A stretch of DNA of 64,000 bases from Aeromicrobium sp. Leaf245 (GCF_942548115.1 NZ_OW824151.1:1860001-1924000); one strand, 5' to 3'. Positions 50,235 to 59,822 are shown, counted from the first letter of the stretch. Notes: generated by a model not told the origin, from the letters alone. Made by a program: numbers and translations.

Positions 50235-51749
50235 ATGGCTTCCTCGACGGCACTTCTGCTCGGTCTGCTGGTGGGCATCGCGCTCGGTGCGGTGGTCGGT
50301 GCCCTGGTGGATCGTGCGCGTCGGCAGGACGTGGTCTGCGGTCACGAGGACCCCGCCGTGGTCGAGGCGCGGCACACCGCCGAGATCAGCGAGCTCCGGC
50401 ACGACGCCCAGGTGCAGCTGGCCGAGGTCCGGCACGCGGCCGCCGTCGAGCAGGCGCAGCTCGAGAGCTCGCTCGCCTCGGCACGTGCCGCGGTGGAGGC
50501 GCGTCTGGCCGCGGTCGCAGCGGAGGCCAAGGAGCTGCGTGAGCAGGTCGGCGTCGCGCAGCAGCAGTACCGCGACGCGGTGGAGCGTCACCGGCGCGAG
50601 GAGCAGAAGCGTGAGGCCTCCGGTGCCGCCGAGAGCAAGGTGCTGCAGCAGCTGGCTCCCGTGGCCGCCCAGCTCAAGGGCATGCAGGCCAAGGTCGACG
50701 AGCTGGAGCAGCAGCGCGCCGAGCAGCACGGCCAGCTGGCCGAGCAGCTCCGGGTCACCCGCGAGACGGCGGCGCAGTCCAAGCAGGCGGCCGAGGCGCT
50801 GTCCGCCGCCCTGAGCAACAACGCCGTCCGCGGCACCTACGGCGAGACCCAGCTGCGCACGCTGGTGGAGTCGGCCGGGCTGCTCAACCGCATCGACTAC
50901 TCGGTGCAGGAGTCGATCACGGCCGACAGCGGTGCGCGCCGCCCCGACATGGTCATCAACCTGCCCGGGGGCAAGCGCCTGGCGATCGACGCCAAGGTGC
51001 CGTACCGCGCGTTCATCGAGGCCTACCGCGACGAGCTCGACGACGACCGGCGCAAGCAGGTCCGCCTCCAGCACGCCCGGGCCGTCAAGTCGCACGTCGA
51101 CACCCTCGCCTCCAAGCAGTACTGGACCGGGCTGGAGGAGAGCCCCGAGTTCACGATCGCGTTCATCCCCAACGAGGCGATCCTCAACGACGCGCTCGAC
51201 GCCGATCCCGGTCTCATGGAGCACGCCTACAGCCAGGGCATCGCGCTGGCGACCCCGGTCAACCTCTGGGCCGTGCTCAAGACCGTCGCGCTCACCTGGA
51301 AGCAGGAGCAGATGGCCGAGAACGCGCTCGAGCTCGTCGCGCTCGGCCGCGAGCTCTACAAGCGCCTCGGCACGCTCTCGGGCCACGTGTCCAAGCTCGG
51401 CCGCACGATCGAGCGCTCCGTCGACGACTACAACAAGCTCGTCGGCTCGCTCGATCGCCAGGTCATCTCCACCGCCCGCAAGCTCGACGCCGTCGACGAG
51501 GCCGCCCAGCTCGGCAGCATCGCCACCATCGAGGACACGCACGTGCGGAAGCTGAACGCCCCCGAGCTCGCCGCCGACACGGCGCCGCAGGTCGGGCCTG
51601 TCGCGGCGGCGCCCGAGCCGGAGCCGGCCGTGCCCGCACCGCCGGCGGCGGTCGACGAGCAGGACCTCTTCGCCGACCTCGAGCGCGAGGAGCTCGAGGT
51701 CGACATGGTCACGCCCTCCGACGCCGAGCGGGGCCGCGACGTCGGCTGA
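50235..51749 (+). CDS. rmuC: DNA recombination protein RmuC
   Basis: 504 aa: N-terminal membrane helix (ALLLGLLVGIALGAVVGAL), a long Ala/Glu/Gln coiled coil (about 35-210), the RmuC domain (about 210-420: GTYGETQLRTLVESAGL, RRPDMVINLPGGKRLAIDAKVPYRAF, FIPNEAILNDAL) with a PD-(D/E)xK-like core in VINLPGG...IDAK, and an acidic Pro-rich tail. E. coli RmuC limits DNA inversions; the fold suggests a nuclease. Confidence 0.94.
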   Translation: MASSTALLLGLLVGIALGAVVGALVDRARRQDVVCGHEDPAVVEARHTAEISELRHDAQVQLAEVRHAAAVEQAQLESSLASARAAVEARLAAVAAEAKELREQVGVAQQQYRDAVERHRREEQKREASGAAESKVLQQLAPVAAQLKGMQAKVDELEQQRAEQHGQLAEQLRVTRETAAQSKQAAEALSAALSNNAVRGTYGETQLRTLVESAGLLNRIDYSVQESITADSGARRPDMVINLPGGKRLAIDAKVPYRAFIEAYRDELDDDRRKQVRLQHARAVKSHVDTLASKQYWTGLEESPEFTIAFIPNEAILNDALDADPGLMEHAYSQGIALATPVNLWAVLKTVALTWKQEQMAENALELVALGRELYKRLGTLSGHVSKLGRTIERSVDDYNKLVGSLDRQVISTARKLDAVDEAAQLGSIATIEDTHVRKLNAPELAADTAPQVGPVAAAPEPEPAVPAPPAAVDEQDLFADLEREELEVDMVTPSDAERGRDVG

Positions 51750-51767
51750 CCCGACGTCACGGCTCGA

Positions 51768-52937
51768 TCAGGCGAGTGCCTGCTCGAGGTCGGCCAGCAG
51801 GTCTGCGGTGTCCTCGATGCCCACGCTGAGACGCACCAGGTCGTCGGGGACCTCGAGCACGGAACCGGCCGTGGAGGCGTGGGTCATCGCGCCGGGGTGC
51901 TCGATGAGGGACTCGATGCCGCCGAGGCTCTCGGCCAGGGTGAAGATGCTCGTGCGGGCGCACAGGTCGAGCGCGGCCTGACGTCCTCCGGCCAGGCGCA
52001 GCGACACCATGCCGCCGAACCGGCGCATCTGGCGCGCGGCTGCCTCGTGGCCCGGGTGGTCCGGCAGACCCGGGTACAGGACCGAGGCCACGGCGGGATG
52101 GCCGACGAGCAGGTCGACGACCGCCTCGGCGTTGGTGCAGTGCTGCTCCATGCGGACCGCGAGCGTCTTGGCGCCACGCAACGTGAGGTAGGCGTCGAAC
52201 GGCCCGGGGACCCCGCCTGCACCGTTCTGCAGGAAGCCGAACCCGGCGTCGAGCTCGGCGTCGTCGGTCACGAGCGCGCCACCCACGACGTCGGAGTGGC
52301 CGCCCAGGTACTTGGTGGTCGAGTGCAGCACCACGTCGGCACCGAGCCTCAACGGCTGCTGCAGGTAGGGCGAGGCGAACGTGTTGTCGACCACGAAGCG
52401 TGCGCCTGCGTCGTGGGCGACCTCGGCCACGCGCTCGATGTCGGCGATGTTGAGCAGCGGGTTGGTGGGCGTCTCGACCCACACGACCTTGGTGGCGGAC
52501 GTGATCGCGGCGCGCACCGCGTCGACGTCGTTGACGGCCACCGGGGTGTAGGAGATGCCCCACTGCGTGAACACCTTGTCGATGAGCCGGAAGGTCCCGC
52601 CGTAGGCGTCGTCGGGGATCACGAGGTGGTCGCCGGGACGAAGCAGGGTCCGCAGGGCGGCGTCGGTGGCAGCCATGCCGGACGAGAACGCCCGGCCGTG
52701 CCGGCCGTCCTCCAGCGACGCGAGGTTGGCCTCGAGGGCCGCGCGCGTGGGGTTGCCGGTGCGGGCGTACTCGTAGCCGCCGCGCATGCCGCCGACGCCG
52801 TCCTGGGCGAAGGTGCTGGAGGCGTAGATCGGGACGTTGACCGCACCCGTGGCCGGGTCGGGCTCGTGGCCGGCGTGGATCGCACGGGTCGCGAAGCCGC
52901 GCGGGTCGAGCTCGTGCTGGCTCTTCTCGTCGCTCAT
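51768..52937 (-). CDS. metB: Cystathionine gamma-synthase/gamma-lyase (PLP enzyme)
   Basis: 389-aa Cys/Met metabolism PLP enzyme. [42 protein letters not shown], the PLP lysine Lys209 in [12 protein letters not shown], and [19 protein letters not shown]. The C-terminus keeps RLSVGIED. Sequence cannot decide synthase versus lyase; coupling to cbs (ATGA overlap) favours reverse transsulfuration (cystathionine to cysteine), though the same pair in mycobacteria is annotated cbs and metB. Confidence 0.93.
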   Translation of the reverse strand: MSDEKSQHELDPRGFATRAIHAGHEPDPATGAVNVPIYASSTFAQDGVGGMRGGYEYARTGNPTRAALEANLASLEDGRHGRAFSSGMAATDAALRTLLRPGDHLVIPDDAYGGTFRLIDKVFTQWGISYTPVAVNDVDAVRAAITSATKVVWVETPTNPLLNIADIERVAEVAHDAGARFVVDNTFASPYLQQPLRLGADVVLHSTTKYLGGHSDVVGGALVTDDAELDAGFGFLQNGAGGVPGPFDAYLTLRGAKTLAVRMEQHCTNAEAVVDLLVGHPAVASVLYPGLPDHPGHEAAARQMRRFGGMVSLRLAGGRQAALDLCARTSIFTLAESLGGIESLIEHPGAMTHASTAGSVLEVPDDLVRLSVGIEDTADLLADLEQALA

Positions 52938-54310
52938 ACGTGAACCCCCAGGAGGTCGTGACGGGTGAGGACGCCCAGCGGCTTGCCGTCCTCGATGACC
53001 ATGACGGCGTCGCTCTCGCCGAGCGCCTCGAGGGCCGCGTCGAGGTCCTCGTTGGCGCCCAGCAGGGGGAGCGGCGCCTCCATGTGCTTGGAGACCGGGT
53101 CGGTGAGGGCGGCGCGGCCCTCGAAGACGGCGCTGATGAGCGTGCGCTCGCTGACGCTGCCCGCGACCTCACCGATGACGACGGGCGGCTCCGCGCCGAC
53201 GACGGGCATCTGGGAGACCCCGTACTCGCGCAGGATCTCGATGGCGTCGCGGATGGTCTCGGACGGGTGCGTGTGCACGAGTGCCGGCAGGTCGCCGCTC
53301 TTGCGGCGCAGCACGTCGCCGACGCTGGGGCGGTCGGTCCGGCCGTCGAGCGGCTCGCGCAGGAACCCGTACGACGACATCCAGTCGTCGTTGAAGATCT
53401 TGGACAGGTACCCGCGGCCCCCGTCGGGCAGCAGCACGACGACGACGGCGTCGGGACCCTCGCGCTCGGCGACCTGGAGGGCGGCGACGACGGCCATGCC
53501 GCAGGAGCCGCCGACGAGCAGGCCCTCCTCGCGGGCGAGGCGCCGCGTCATGTCGAAGGCGTCGGCGTCGGAGACGGCGATGATCTCGTCGGCGATCTCG
53601 GGGTCGTAGGCGCTCGGCCAGAAGTCCTCGCCCACGCCCTCCACGAGGTACGGGCGGCCCGTGCCGCCGGAGTACACCGATCCCTCGGGGTCGGCGCCGA
53701 CGACCTTGACTCGGCCGCCGGAGACCTCCTTGAGGTACCGCCCGGCGCCGGTGATCGTGCCGCCGGTCCCGACGCCTGCGACGAAGTGGGTGACCGTGCC
53801 GTCGGTGTCGGCCCAGATCTCCGGACCGGTCGTCTCGTAGTGCGAGGCGGGCCCGGCCGGGTTCGAGTACTGGTCGGGCTTCCAGGCGTTCGGGGTCTCG
53901 CGCACCAGGCGGTCGGAGACGTTGTAGTAGCTGTCGGGGTGCTCGGGCGGCACGGCCGTGGGGCACACGACGACCTCGGCCCCGTAGGCGCGCAGGGTGT
54001 TGCGCTTGTCCTCGCTGACCTTGTCGGGGCAGACGAAGATGCAGGTGTACCCGCGCTGCTGGGCCACCAGCGCGAGCCCGACCCCGGTGTTGCCCGACGT
54101 CGGCTCGACGATGACCCCGCCGGGCTTGAGGGCACCGGAGGCCTCGGCCTCGTCCACCATCTTGACGGCGATGCGGTCCTTGGAGCTGCCGCCGGGGTTG
54201 AGGTACTCGATCTTGGCCGCCACCAGGGCAGATCCTGCCGGGACGACGCTGGACAACTTCACGAGCGGGGTGCCGCCCACGAGGTCGACCACGTGATTCG
54301 CGATGCGCAT
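52934..54310 (-). CDS. cbs: Cystathionine beta-synthase with C-terminal CBS pair
   Basis: 458 aa. The PLP fold II domain has Lys44 in LNPGGSSKDR, PTSGNTGVGLALVA, VAGVGTGGTITGAGRYLKE, and GGSCGMAVVAAL. From about 325 a regulatory pair of CBS domains follows (LPALVHTHPSETIRDAI ... VSQMPVVG; DLDAALEALGESDAVMVIEDG). It condenses serine (or O-acetylserine) with homocysteine. ATG 54310 sits 7 nt after CAGGAT, a possible leaderless start; an in-frame ATG at 54319 is less likely. Confidence 0.95.
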   Translation of the reverse strand: MRIANHVVDLVGGTPLVKLSSVVPAGSALVAAKIEYLNPGGSSKDRIAVKMVDEAEASGALKPGGVIVEPTSGNTGVGLALVAQQRGYTCIFVCPDKVSEDKRNTLRAYGAEVVVCPTAVPPEHPDSYYNVSDRLVRETPNAWKPDQYSNPAGPASHYETTGPEIWADTDGTVTHFVAGVGTGGTITGAGRYLKEVSGGRVKVVGADPEGSVYSGGTGRPYLVEGVGEDFWPSAYDPEIADEIIAVSDADAFDMTRRLAREEGLLVGGSCGMAVVAALQVAEREGPDAVVVVLLPDGGRGYLSKIFNDDWMSSYGFLREPLDGRTDRPSVGDVLRRKSGDLPALVHTHPSETIRDAIEILREYGVSQMPVVGAEPPVVIGEVAGSVSERTLISAVFEGRAALTDPVSKHMEAPLPLLGANEDLDAALEALGESDAVMVIEDGKPLGVLTRHDLLGVHV

Positions 54311-54403
54311 GCTGCTCATCCTGCCACCCGGCCGATGCGGGCGACCCCGAGGCGCTGCCGCCGTCACCACGTGGGCGGGCGGCAGCTCCTCACCGGGGTC
54401 GGC

Positions 54404-56695
54404 TCAGACGACGGCGCCGTCGGCGCTGCGTCCGTCGTCGATCTGGGCGTACTTGTCGACGACCTTGGGCTTCCGCTCCGGGTCGTGCGGCCAGCGCTCC
54501 TCCAGCACGACCGCCAGGGCGGACGCGGTGAAGATCGTCGACAGGATGCCGATCGACAGGCCGAGGAGCAGGGCGATCGCGAAGTCGGTGAGCGAGTCGC
54601 CGCCGAGGACCGCGAGCGCAGCCAGGATGAACATCGCGCCGAGGCCGGTGTTCACGGTGCGGGGGATCGTCTGCAGGATCGCCTCGTTCACGACCTCGCG
54701 CAGCTTGCGGCCGCGGTTGTCGCCGGTGTGCTCACGGATGCGGTCGAACACCACGATGGTGTCGTTGACCGCGAGGCCGATGATCGAGAGGACCGCAGCC
54801 AGGAACACGCCGTCGATCGGCTTGCCCCACCAGGCGAAGATGCCGACGACCGTCAGCACCACCGACGACATGGACAGCTGGGCCGAGACCGCGTAGGTCC
54901 AGCGGAACCGCCACGCGAGGTAGAGCATCTGGGCGGCGATCGCGATGCCGAAGGCGATGAGCGCCTTGTCGCGCAGCTCCTTGCCCAGGCTCGGGCCGAT
55001 CAGCTCGTCCCTCTCCTTGGTGGCCTCGCCGGCCACGGTCTCGACCGCCTCCTCGACCTGGACGGCCTCCTCGTTGGAGATGTCGTCGAGCCGGACGGTG
55101 ACGTTCTCGCTCTGTCCGTCGCCGGAGGACTCCTGCACGACGGCACGCGGGAAGCCCGCGTCGGAGACGGCCGTGCGGACGTCCTCGACGTCGGCCGTCT
55201 GGGCGGTGGAGAACTCCAGGATCCGGCCGCCGGTGAACTCGACACCGAGGTTGAGACCGCGCAGCAGGATGCCGCTGACCGACACACCGGCGACGACCAG
55301 CGTGATCGCGATCCACGTGCCGCTGCGCTTCATCAGGTCGGGACCGCGCTCGTTGAGCCACTTGCGCACGGGTCCGGTGTTGGCGATGCCGGTGACGCCC
55401 GGACGCTTGCGCAGCACGGACCGCTTCACGGCCCACTCGGTGAGCACCCTCGCGACGACCAGCGCCGAGAACATCGACGCGATCGTGCCGATGGTCAGCG
55501 TCACGCCGAAGCCCTTGACCGGGCCGGATGCCAGGACGAACAGCAGGCCCGCCGCGAGGATCGTGGTGACGTTCGAGTCGAGGATGGCCGACCACGCCTT
55601 GTTGAAGCCGGTCGTCAGCGACAGGTGGAGGTTGCCGTTCTTCTCGTACTCCTCACGCGCTCTCTCGAACACGAGCACGTTGGCGTCGATCGCCAGTCCG
55701 ATGGCCAGGACGAAGCCGGCCAGTCCGGGCAGGGTCAGGGTCGCCCCGATCCAGACGAGCAGGCCGTAGGAGATGGCGGCGTACGTGGCCAGGCCGAGCG
55801 TGGCCATGAACCCGATGGCGCGATAGACGAGCACGATGAACAGGCCGGTCAGGATGATGCCGATGATGCCGGCCTCGATGGAGGCGTCGATGGCGGCGGC
55901 ACCGAGGGTAGCGCCGACGGTGCGCTGCTCGATGACCTCGACCGGCACGGGGAGCGCGCCGCCCTTGATGAGCACGGCGAGGTCGTCGGCCTCGGCCTGC
56001 GTGAAGCTGCCCGTGATGCTGGTGCTGTTGCCGCCGCCCGACGTGCACAGGTCGGGCTGGACGGCGGGGGAGGAGATGATGTCCTCGTCGAGCAGGATCG
56101 CGACCCGGTTCCCGCCCGCGGTGTTGGCGCAGGCCGCGGCGACGAGGTCGCGCCAGCCCGAACGTCCCTCGCCGGCGAAGTCGACGTTGACGACCCACTG
56201 GCCGATGCTCTGCTGCGGCTGGGCGGCCTGCGCGTCGGAGACGCCCTCGCCGTCGATGACCGTGGGTCCGAGCAGGAGCGGCTGGCCCTGCTCGTCGGCG
56301 GCGACGACCTGGCCCTCCTCGGGCTCCTGGCCCTCGGTGGCCGGGCTCAGCACCTCGTGGAACGACAGCTGGGCGGTCTGGCCGATGACCTCGGCCGCCT
56401 CACGGGGGTCCTGGACGCCCGGCAGCTCGACGATGATGCGCCGGTCGCCCGACTGCGCCAGCGTCGGCTCGGCCACGCCGAGGGCGTCGACGCGGCCGCG
56501 GATGACCTCCAGCGCTCGGGCGGTGGACTCCGCGTCGGCCTCGATCCGGTCGGTGCTCTGGGTCTCGAGGACGATCTGGGTGCCGCCCTCCAGGTCCAGT
56601 CCGAGGTTGGCCGGCTTGAAGTACGCGAAGGCGAGGGAGGCGGCGAGGACGGCGAAGGCCGTGATCGCGCGCCACAGAGGTGCACGGTTGCTCAT
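54404..56695 (-). CDS. secDF: Protein translocase subunit SecDF (fused)
   Basis: 763 aa joining SecD and SecF. SecD half: LGLDLEGGTQIVLE, the P1 head domain with RIIVELPGVQDPREAA, and LAIGLAIDANVLVFERAREE. SecF half from about 440: LGVEFTGGRILEFST and SIIGLAVNDTIVVFDRIRE. It uses the proton motive force to help preproteins across via SecYEG. Most actinobacteria keep secD and secF separate beside yajC/ruvB, so a fused copy next to cbs is less usual and may be a second set. ATG 56695. Confidence 0.93.
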   Translation of the reverse strand: MSNRAPLWRAITAFAVLAASLAFAYFKPANLGLDLEGGTQIVLETQSTDRIEADAESTARALEVIRGRVDALGVAEPTLAQSGDRRIIVELPGVQDPREAAEVIGQTAQLSFHEVLSPATEGQEPEEGQVVAADEQGQPLLLGPTVIDGEGVSDAQAAQPQQSIGQWVVNVDFAGEGRSGWRDLVAAACANTAGGNRVAILLDEDIISSPAVQPDLCTSGGGNSTSITGSFTQAEADDLAVLIKGGALPVPVEVIEQRTVGATLGAAAIDASIEAGIIGIILTGLFIVLVYRAIGFMATLGLATYAAISYGLLVWIGATLTLPGLAGFVLAIGLAIDANVLVFERAREEYEKNGNLHLSLTTGFNKAWSAILDSNVTTILAAGLLFVLASGPVKGFGVTLTIGTIASMFSALVVARVLTEWAVKRSVLRKRPGVTGIANTGPVRKWLNERGPDLMKRSGTWIAITLVVAGVSVSGILLRGLNLGVEFTGGRILEFSTAQTADVEDVRTAVSDAGFPRAVVQESSGDGQSENVTVRLDDISNEEAVQVEEAVETVAGEATKERDELIGPSLGKELRDKALIAFGIAIAAQMLYLAWRFRWTYAVSAQLSMSSVVLTVVGIFAWWGKPIDGVFLAAVLSIIGLAVNDTIVVFDRIREHTGDNRGRKLREVVNEAILQTIPRTVNTGLGAMFILAALAVLGGDSLTDFAIALLLGLSIGILSTIFTASALAVVLEERWPHDPERKPKVVDKYAQIDDGRSADGAVV

Positions 56696-56736
56696 GGAAG
56701 GACTTTCGAGGTGGTGGCGGCTGCTGGACGGGGACC

Positions 56737-57060
56737 TCAGGCAGCCGGAGGACCTCGTACGAGCGGGCGCACCGCCTGCCCGGGCACGGGCACGACGGCG
56801 TGGACCGGGGCCGCGCCGCGCTCGAGCTCGGGAACCTGGTCCGCCTCGACCGGCGGGAGGGACCACAGGTCGAGGTCCCGGTGGTCGGTGTGGTCGCCGG
56901 TGGACCGCACGTGGGCGGCGTGGTGCGTGGCCGACGACGCGTGCACCGTGGTGGCCCGGTGCTGCGGCGACGCCTGCGCGACCCCGACCCCGGCCACGAG
57001 AAACAGCCCGACCACGGCGGCGCACACGGCGGCGGCCAGCGTGCGACGGGGTCCAGGCAT
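56737..57060 (-). CDS. Small secreted His-rich protein, uncharacterised
   Basis: 107 aa: signal peptide MPGPRRTLAAAVCAAVVGLF ... AGVGVAQASP (cut after ASA-like QAS), then HSSATHHAAHVRSTGDHTDHRDLDL with many His, then a Pro/Val-rich end. His content hints at metal binding but nothing confirms it. TAGACT lies 7 nt before the ATG, a leaderless arrangement, which supports it being a real gene. Upstream of secDF by 41 nt; could be co-transcribed. Confidence 0.6.
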   Translation of the reverse strand: MPGPRRTLAAAVCAAVVGLFLVAGVGVAQASPQHRATTVHASSATHHAAHVRSTGDHTDHRDLDLWSLPPVEADQVPELERGAAPVHAVVPVPGQAVRPLVRGPPAA

Positions 57061-57067
57061 GCGCTGC

Positions 57068-57073
57068 AGTCTA
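57068..57073 (-). promoter_or_regulatory. -10 box (TAGACT) for the His-rich secreted protein
   Basis: Minus-strand TAGACT, 7-nt spacer, ATG at 57060; divergent from TAGTCT at 57135-57140. Confidence 0.5.
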
Positions 57074-57134
57074 GGCGACGTGCGCGTGGAGCCGGTGGAC
57101 GCGGCCACGGGGGTCACCCGCCTGGTCGGGGTCC

Positions 57135-57140
57135 TAGTCT
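57135..57140 (+). promoter_or_regulatory. -10 box (TAGTCT) for the aldo/keto reductase
   Basis: TAGTCT, 7-nt spacer, ATG at 57148; leaderless arrangement. Confidence 0.55.
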
Positions 57141-57147
57141 CGGTGGC

Positions 57148-58119
57148 ATGGATCTCGCGCAGCGTCCCCTCGGTCATTCCGGCATCCAGGTGCCCGTCGT
57201 CGGCATCGGGTGCAACGCCTTCGGCAGTCGGATCGACGCCGACCAGGTGCAGGAGGTCGTCGACGCCGCGATCGACCGCGGCGTGACGTTCTTCGACACC
57301 GCCGACACCTACGGGCTGGGAGCGAGCGAGGAGCTGCTGGGCGCCGCGCTGGGCTCGCGACGCGACGACGTCGTGGTGGCCACGAAGTTCGGCATGGACA
57401 TGCAGGGCCGCAACGGCGACGACGGCGGGCGGCGGGGGAGCGCCGCGTACGTGCGCACGGCCGTGGAGGCCAGCCTGCGTCGGCTCGGCACCGACCACGT
57501 CGACCTCTACCAGCTGCACACCCCCGACCCGCTGACGCCGGTCGAGGAGACCCTCGAGGCGCTCGACGCCCTGGTGCAGGCGGGCACCGTGCGCGCGATC
57601 GGCTGCTCGAACTTCCAGGCCTGGCAGCTGGTCGACGCCGACTGGCGCAGCCGGTCGGCGGACCTGGCCCGATTCGCGACCGCGCAGAACGAGTACTCGC
57701 TGTACAACCGCACGGCGGAGGTGGAGCTGGTCCCGGCGTGCGAGCAGCTCGACGTCGGGCTGCTGCCGTACTTCCCGCTGGCCTACGGACTGCTCACCGG
57801 CAAGTACCGGCGCGGCGAGGACGCTCCGTCCGGGACCCGTCTCGCAGCGCAGACGGAGCGGCTCGCCGGGGCCGACTGGGAGCGGATCGAGGCACTGCAG
57901 ACCTTCGCCGACGAGCGGGACCTCACCCTCCTGCAGGTGGCCATGGGCGGACTGGCGGCCCAGGACGCCGTGACGAGCGTGATCGCCGGTGCGACCCGCC
58001 CCGAGCAGGTGCGCGCCAACGCCGACGCGGTCGGCTGGCTGCCGTCCGGGGACGACCTCGCGGCCCTGTCCGAGATCGGGGCCGCACGTCAGTCGTACAC
58101 GACCTTCGCGCCTTCCTGA
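57148..58119 (+). CDS. Aldo/keto reductase
   Basis: 323-aa (beta/alpha)8 NADPH oxidoreductase. Active-site residues: Asp and Tyr in VTFFDTADTYGLGASEELLG, Lys in VVATKFG, His in LYQLHTPDPLTP; NADPH phosphate loop VIAGATRPEQVRANADA. Fold is complete. Substrate unknown; YajO/YghZ-like by size and motif. Confidence 0.92.
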   Translation: MDLAQRPLGHSGIQVPVVGIGCNAFGSRIDADQVQEVVDAAIDRGVTFFDTADTYGLGASEELLGAALGSRRDDVVVATKFGMDMQGRNGDDGGRRGSAAYVRTAVEASLRRLGTDHVDLYQLHTPDPLTPVEETLEALDALVQAGTVRAIGCSNFQAWQLVDADWRSRSADLARFATAQNEYSLYNRTAEVELVPACEQLDVGLLPYFPLAYGLLTGKYRRGEDAPSGTRLAAQTERLAGADWERIEALQTFADERDLTLLQVAMGGLAAQDAVTSVIAGATRPEQVRANADAVGWLPSGDDLAALSEIGAARQSYTTFAPS

Positions 58120-58178
58120 GGCGTCGGGGACGGGCCGAGGAGTGATGCGCCGGGCCGGGAAGCGCCTCACGGCGCGTG

Positions 58179-58199
58179 GCCGCTCGTAGCGGCTTCATT
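58179..58199 (+). terminator. Terminator after the aldo/keto reductase
   Basis: Stem GCCGCT-CGT-AGCGGC (58179-58193) followed by a short T-rich run TTCATTT; located between two convergent genes. The rest of 58200-58317 shows GC-rich sequence without recognisable features. Confidence 0.5.
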
Positions 58200-58317
58200 T
58201 GGGACCCGGGGCTTGCACCGACCCGGCGCGTGCACCAGCCTAACTCGCTCGCCGGCCCACACAAGCGACGAGCCGACCTGACCTCGTGACACATCCCACG
58301 CAGGGCTGCGGTGCCCG

Positions 58318-58908
58318 TCAGTGCAGGGAGCCGGACCGCTCCAGCGCCGCCGAGCGGCGCAGGTGCTGGGCCATGTCGAGGAGCCGGGCCGCGCTGTGCG
58401 CATCGCCGTCGTCGAGCTGTCCGCGACCTACTCCCACGATGTGGGCGAACGCGGCCGCCCGGTCGAGGACGACGTCGAGGTCGGTCACGACGATGCCGCG
58501 CACGACGGTGTCGACGAGCGCCACCACCTCGTCGGCGCCCGGGGGCTCGACGACGCCGGCGAGCACCTCGTGGACCGGGGCGAAGCCGCGGCCGGCGGCG
58601 AACTCCGCGGCGGCCTGCCGTGGCTGGCGGTGCACCCACTCACGCAGCAGGTACAACCGCCACAGGGCTCCCGAGAGCGTGTCGGGCGCGGCGTGCGACC
58701 AGAGCTCGGCGATGACGCCGAGTCCCTCGGCGTCGGAGAGGTGCAGCACCCGGTCCACCAGCTCGCGGTCGTCGCGGTCTAGCGGGCCGCGCACCAGCAG
58801 GTGCGCGATGCGGTGACCGGCAGCAGCCACCTCGGCGGGATCGGTGTCGTGCGCGAGCGCCTCGAACAGCTTCTGCCCCGGCAGGGACGGGCGATGGAAG
58901 TCGCTCAT
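58318..58908 (-). CDS. Hypothetical alpha-helical protein
   Basis: 196 aa, soluble, mostly helical, acidic. It opens MSDFHRPSLPGQKLFEALAH; WRLYLLREWVHRQPRQAA is a basic amphipathic helix near residue 85. No family recognised; no cysteines; no metal or nucleotide motif. GTG at 58917 would add three residues. It lies 60 nt downstream of the iron permease gene on the same strand and may be expressed with it. Confidence 0.7.
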   Translation of the reverse strand: MSDFHRPSLPGQKLFEALAHDTDPAEVAAAGHRIAHLLVRGPLDRDDRELVDRVLHLSDAEGLGVIAELWSHAAPDTLSGALWRLYLLREWVHRQPRQAAAEFAAGRGFAPVHEVLAGVVEPPGADEVVALVDTVVRGIVVTDLDVVLDRAAAFAHIVGVGRGQLDDGDAHSAARLLDMAQHLRRSAALERSGSLH

Positions 58909-58968
58909 CGCGGACACCGGGCTGGCATGGGCACCACCGTATCCGCCGGGGTGTAGCCCGCCACCGGA

Positions 58969-59790
58969 TCAGGCCGCCGAGCCGACCGTCGCCGCCGTGC
59001 GACGCGGACGCAGGTAGATCCACAGCACCGGGACCAGGTAAGCGACCCAGGCCACGACCTGCAGCACGGTGGGGTTCGGCTGGAAGTTGACGGTCCCCTT
59101 CAGCAGGGTCCCGTACCAGCTGTCGGGCGGGATGGTGCTGGACACGTCGAACGCGAGCGTGCCGAGACCGGGCAGGATGCCGGCCTCCTGCAGGTCGTGG
59201 ATCCCGTAGGCCAGGACCCCGGCGGCGACCACGACCAGCAGCGCGCCGGTGACGGTGAAGAAGGTCGCCAGGTTGATGCGCACGGCTCCTCGGTAGATGA
59301 GGTAGCCGAGGCCCACCGCGACGAGGATGCCGCTGATCGCCCCGACGAACGGCTCCGCCGTGTAGCTGCCCGAGATGGTGGCCCAGATGATGGCGGCCGT
59401 CTCCAGGCCCTCGCGACCCACCGTCAGGAACGCCACCGTGGCGATCGCCAGGGGTCCGAGCTCGACGGCGGTGGCGAGCTCTCCCTCGAGCTCGCGCTTG
59501 AGCCCCCGTGCGGTGCGCCGCATCCAGAAGATCATCCACGTGACCAGCGCTGCGGCCAGGATCGACAGCGTCCCGCCGACGGCCTCCTGCCAGACGAAGG
59601 GCAGCTGCTCGAACACGAGCGTGACGACCGTGAACACCACGACCACGAGCGCGATGGCGCCCCCCACGCCGAGCCAGATGTACCGGGCGTCGTGGCGACG
59701 GTCGGTCCGCACGAGGTAGGCCAGCAGGATGCTGACGACGAGGCTGGCCTCGAGTCCCTCGCGCAGGCCGATCAGGAAGTTGGCGAGCAC
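58969..59790 (-). CDS. efeU: Ftr1/EfeU-type iron permease
   Basis: 273 aa, seven hydrophobic segments, with the two REGLE iron-relay motifs: LIGLREGLEASLVV (residue 6 on) and LTVGREGLETAAII (about 122). Ferrous/ferric uptake is the family role. In many bacteria efeU is followed by efeO and efeB; neither is here. The GTG start at 59790 is 13 nt from an iron-box-like palindrome, consistent with repression by a DtxR/IdeR protein. Confidence 0.9.
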   Translation of the reverse strand: MLANFLIGLREGLEASLVVSILLAYLVRTDRRHDARYIWLGVGGAIALVVVVFTVVTLVFEQLPFVWQEAVGGTLSILAAALVTWMIFWMRRTARGLKRELEGELATAVELGPLAIATVAFLTVGREGLETAAIIWATISGSYTAEPFVGAISGILVAVGLGYLIYRGAVRINLATFFTVTGALLVVVAAGVLAYGIHDLQEAGILPGLGTLAFDVSSTIPPDSWYGTLLKGTVNFQPNPTVLQVVAWVAYLVPVLWIYLRPRRTAATVGSAA

Positions 59791-59803
59791 AACGACATGC
59801 TAC

Positions 59804-59822
59804 TCAGGTTCGCCTTTCCTGA
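59804..59822 (-). promoter_or_regulatory. Iron-box-like palindrome at the efeU promoter
   Basis: On the minus strand the 19 bp TCAGGAAAGGCGAACCTGA match the DtxR/IdeR consensus TTAGGTTAGGCTAACCTAA at 14 positions by my hand alignment, with inverted TCAGG/CCTGA ends. It lies 14-32 nt upstream of the efeU GTG, where it would overlap the promoter. Confidence 0.6.

Noticed and set aside
52940..57286. 1448-codon + strand frame opposite cbs and secDF
   Set aside because: Shadow of two well-identified minus-strand genes; composition dominated by Asp/Gly/Arg/Val without motifs.
58196..58317. Riboswitch or tRNA-like element in a GC-rich gap
   Set aside because: Some short complementary runs, but no recognisable core, and it lies between two convergent genes.
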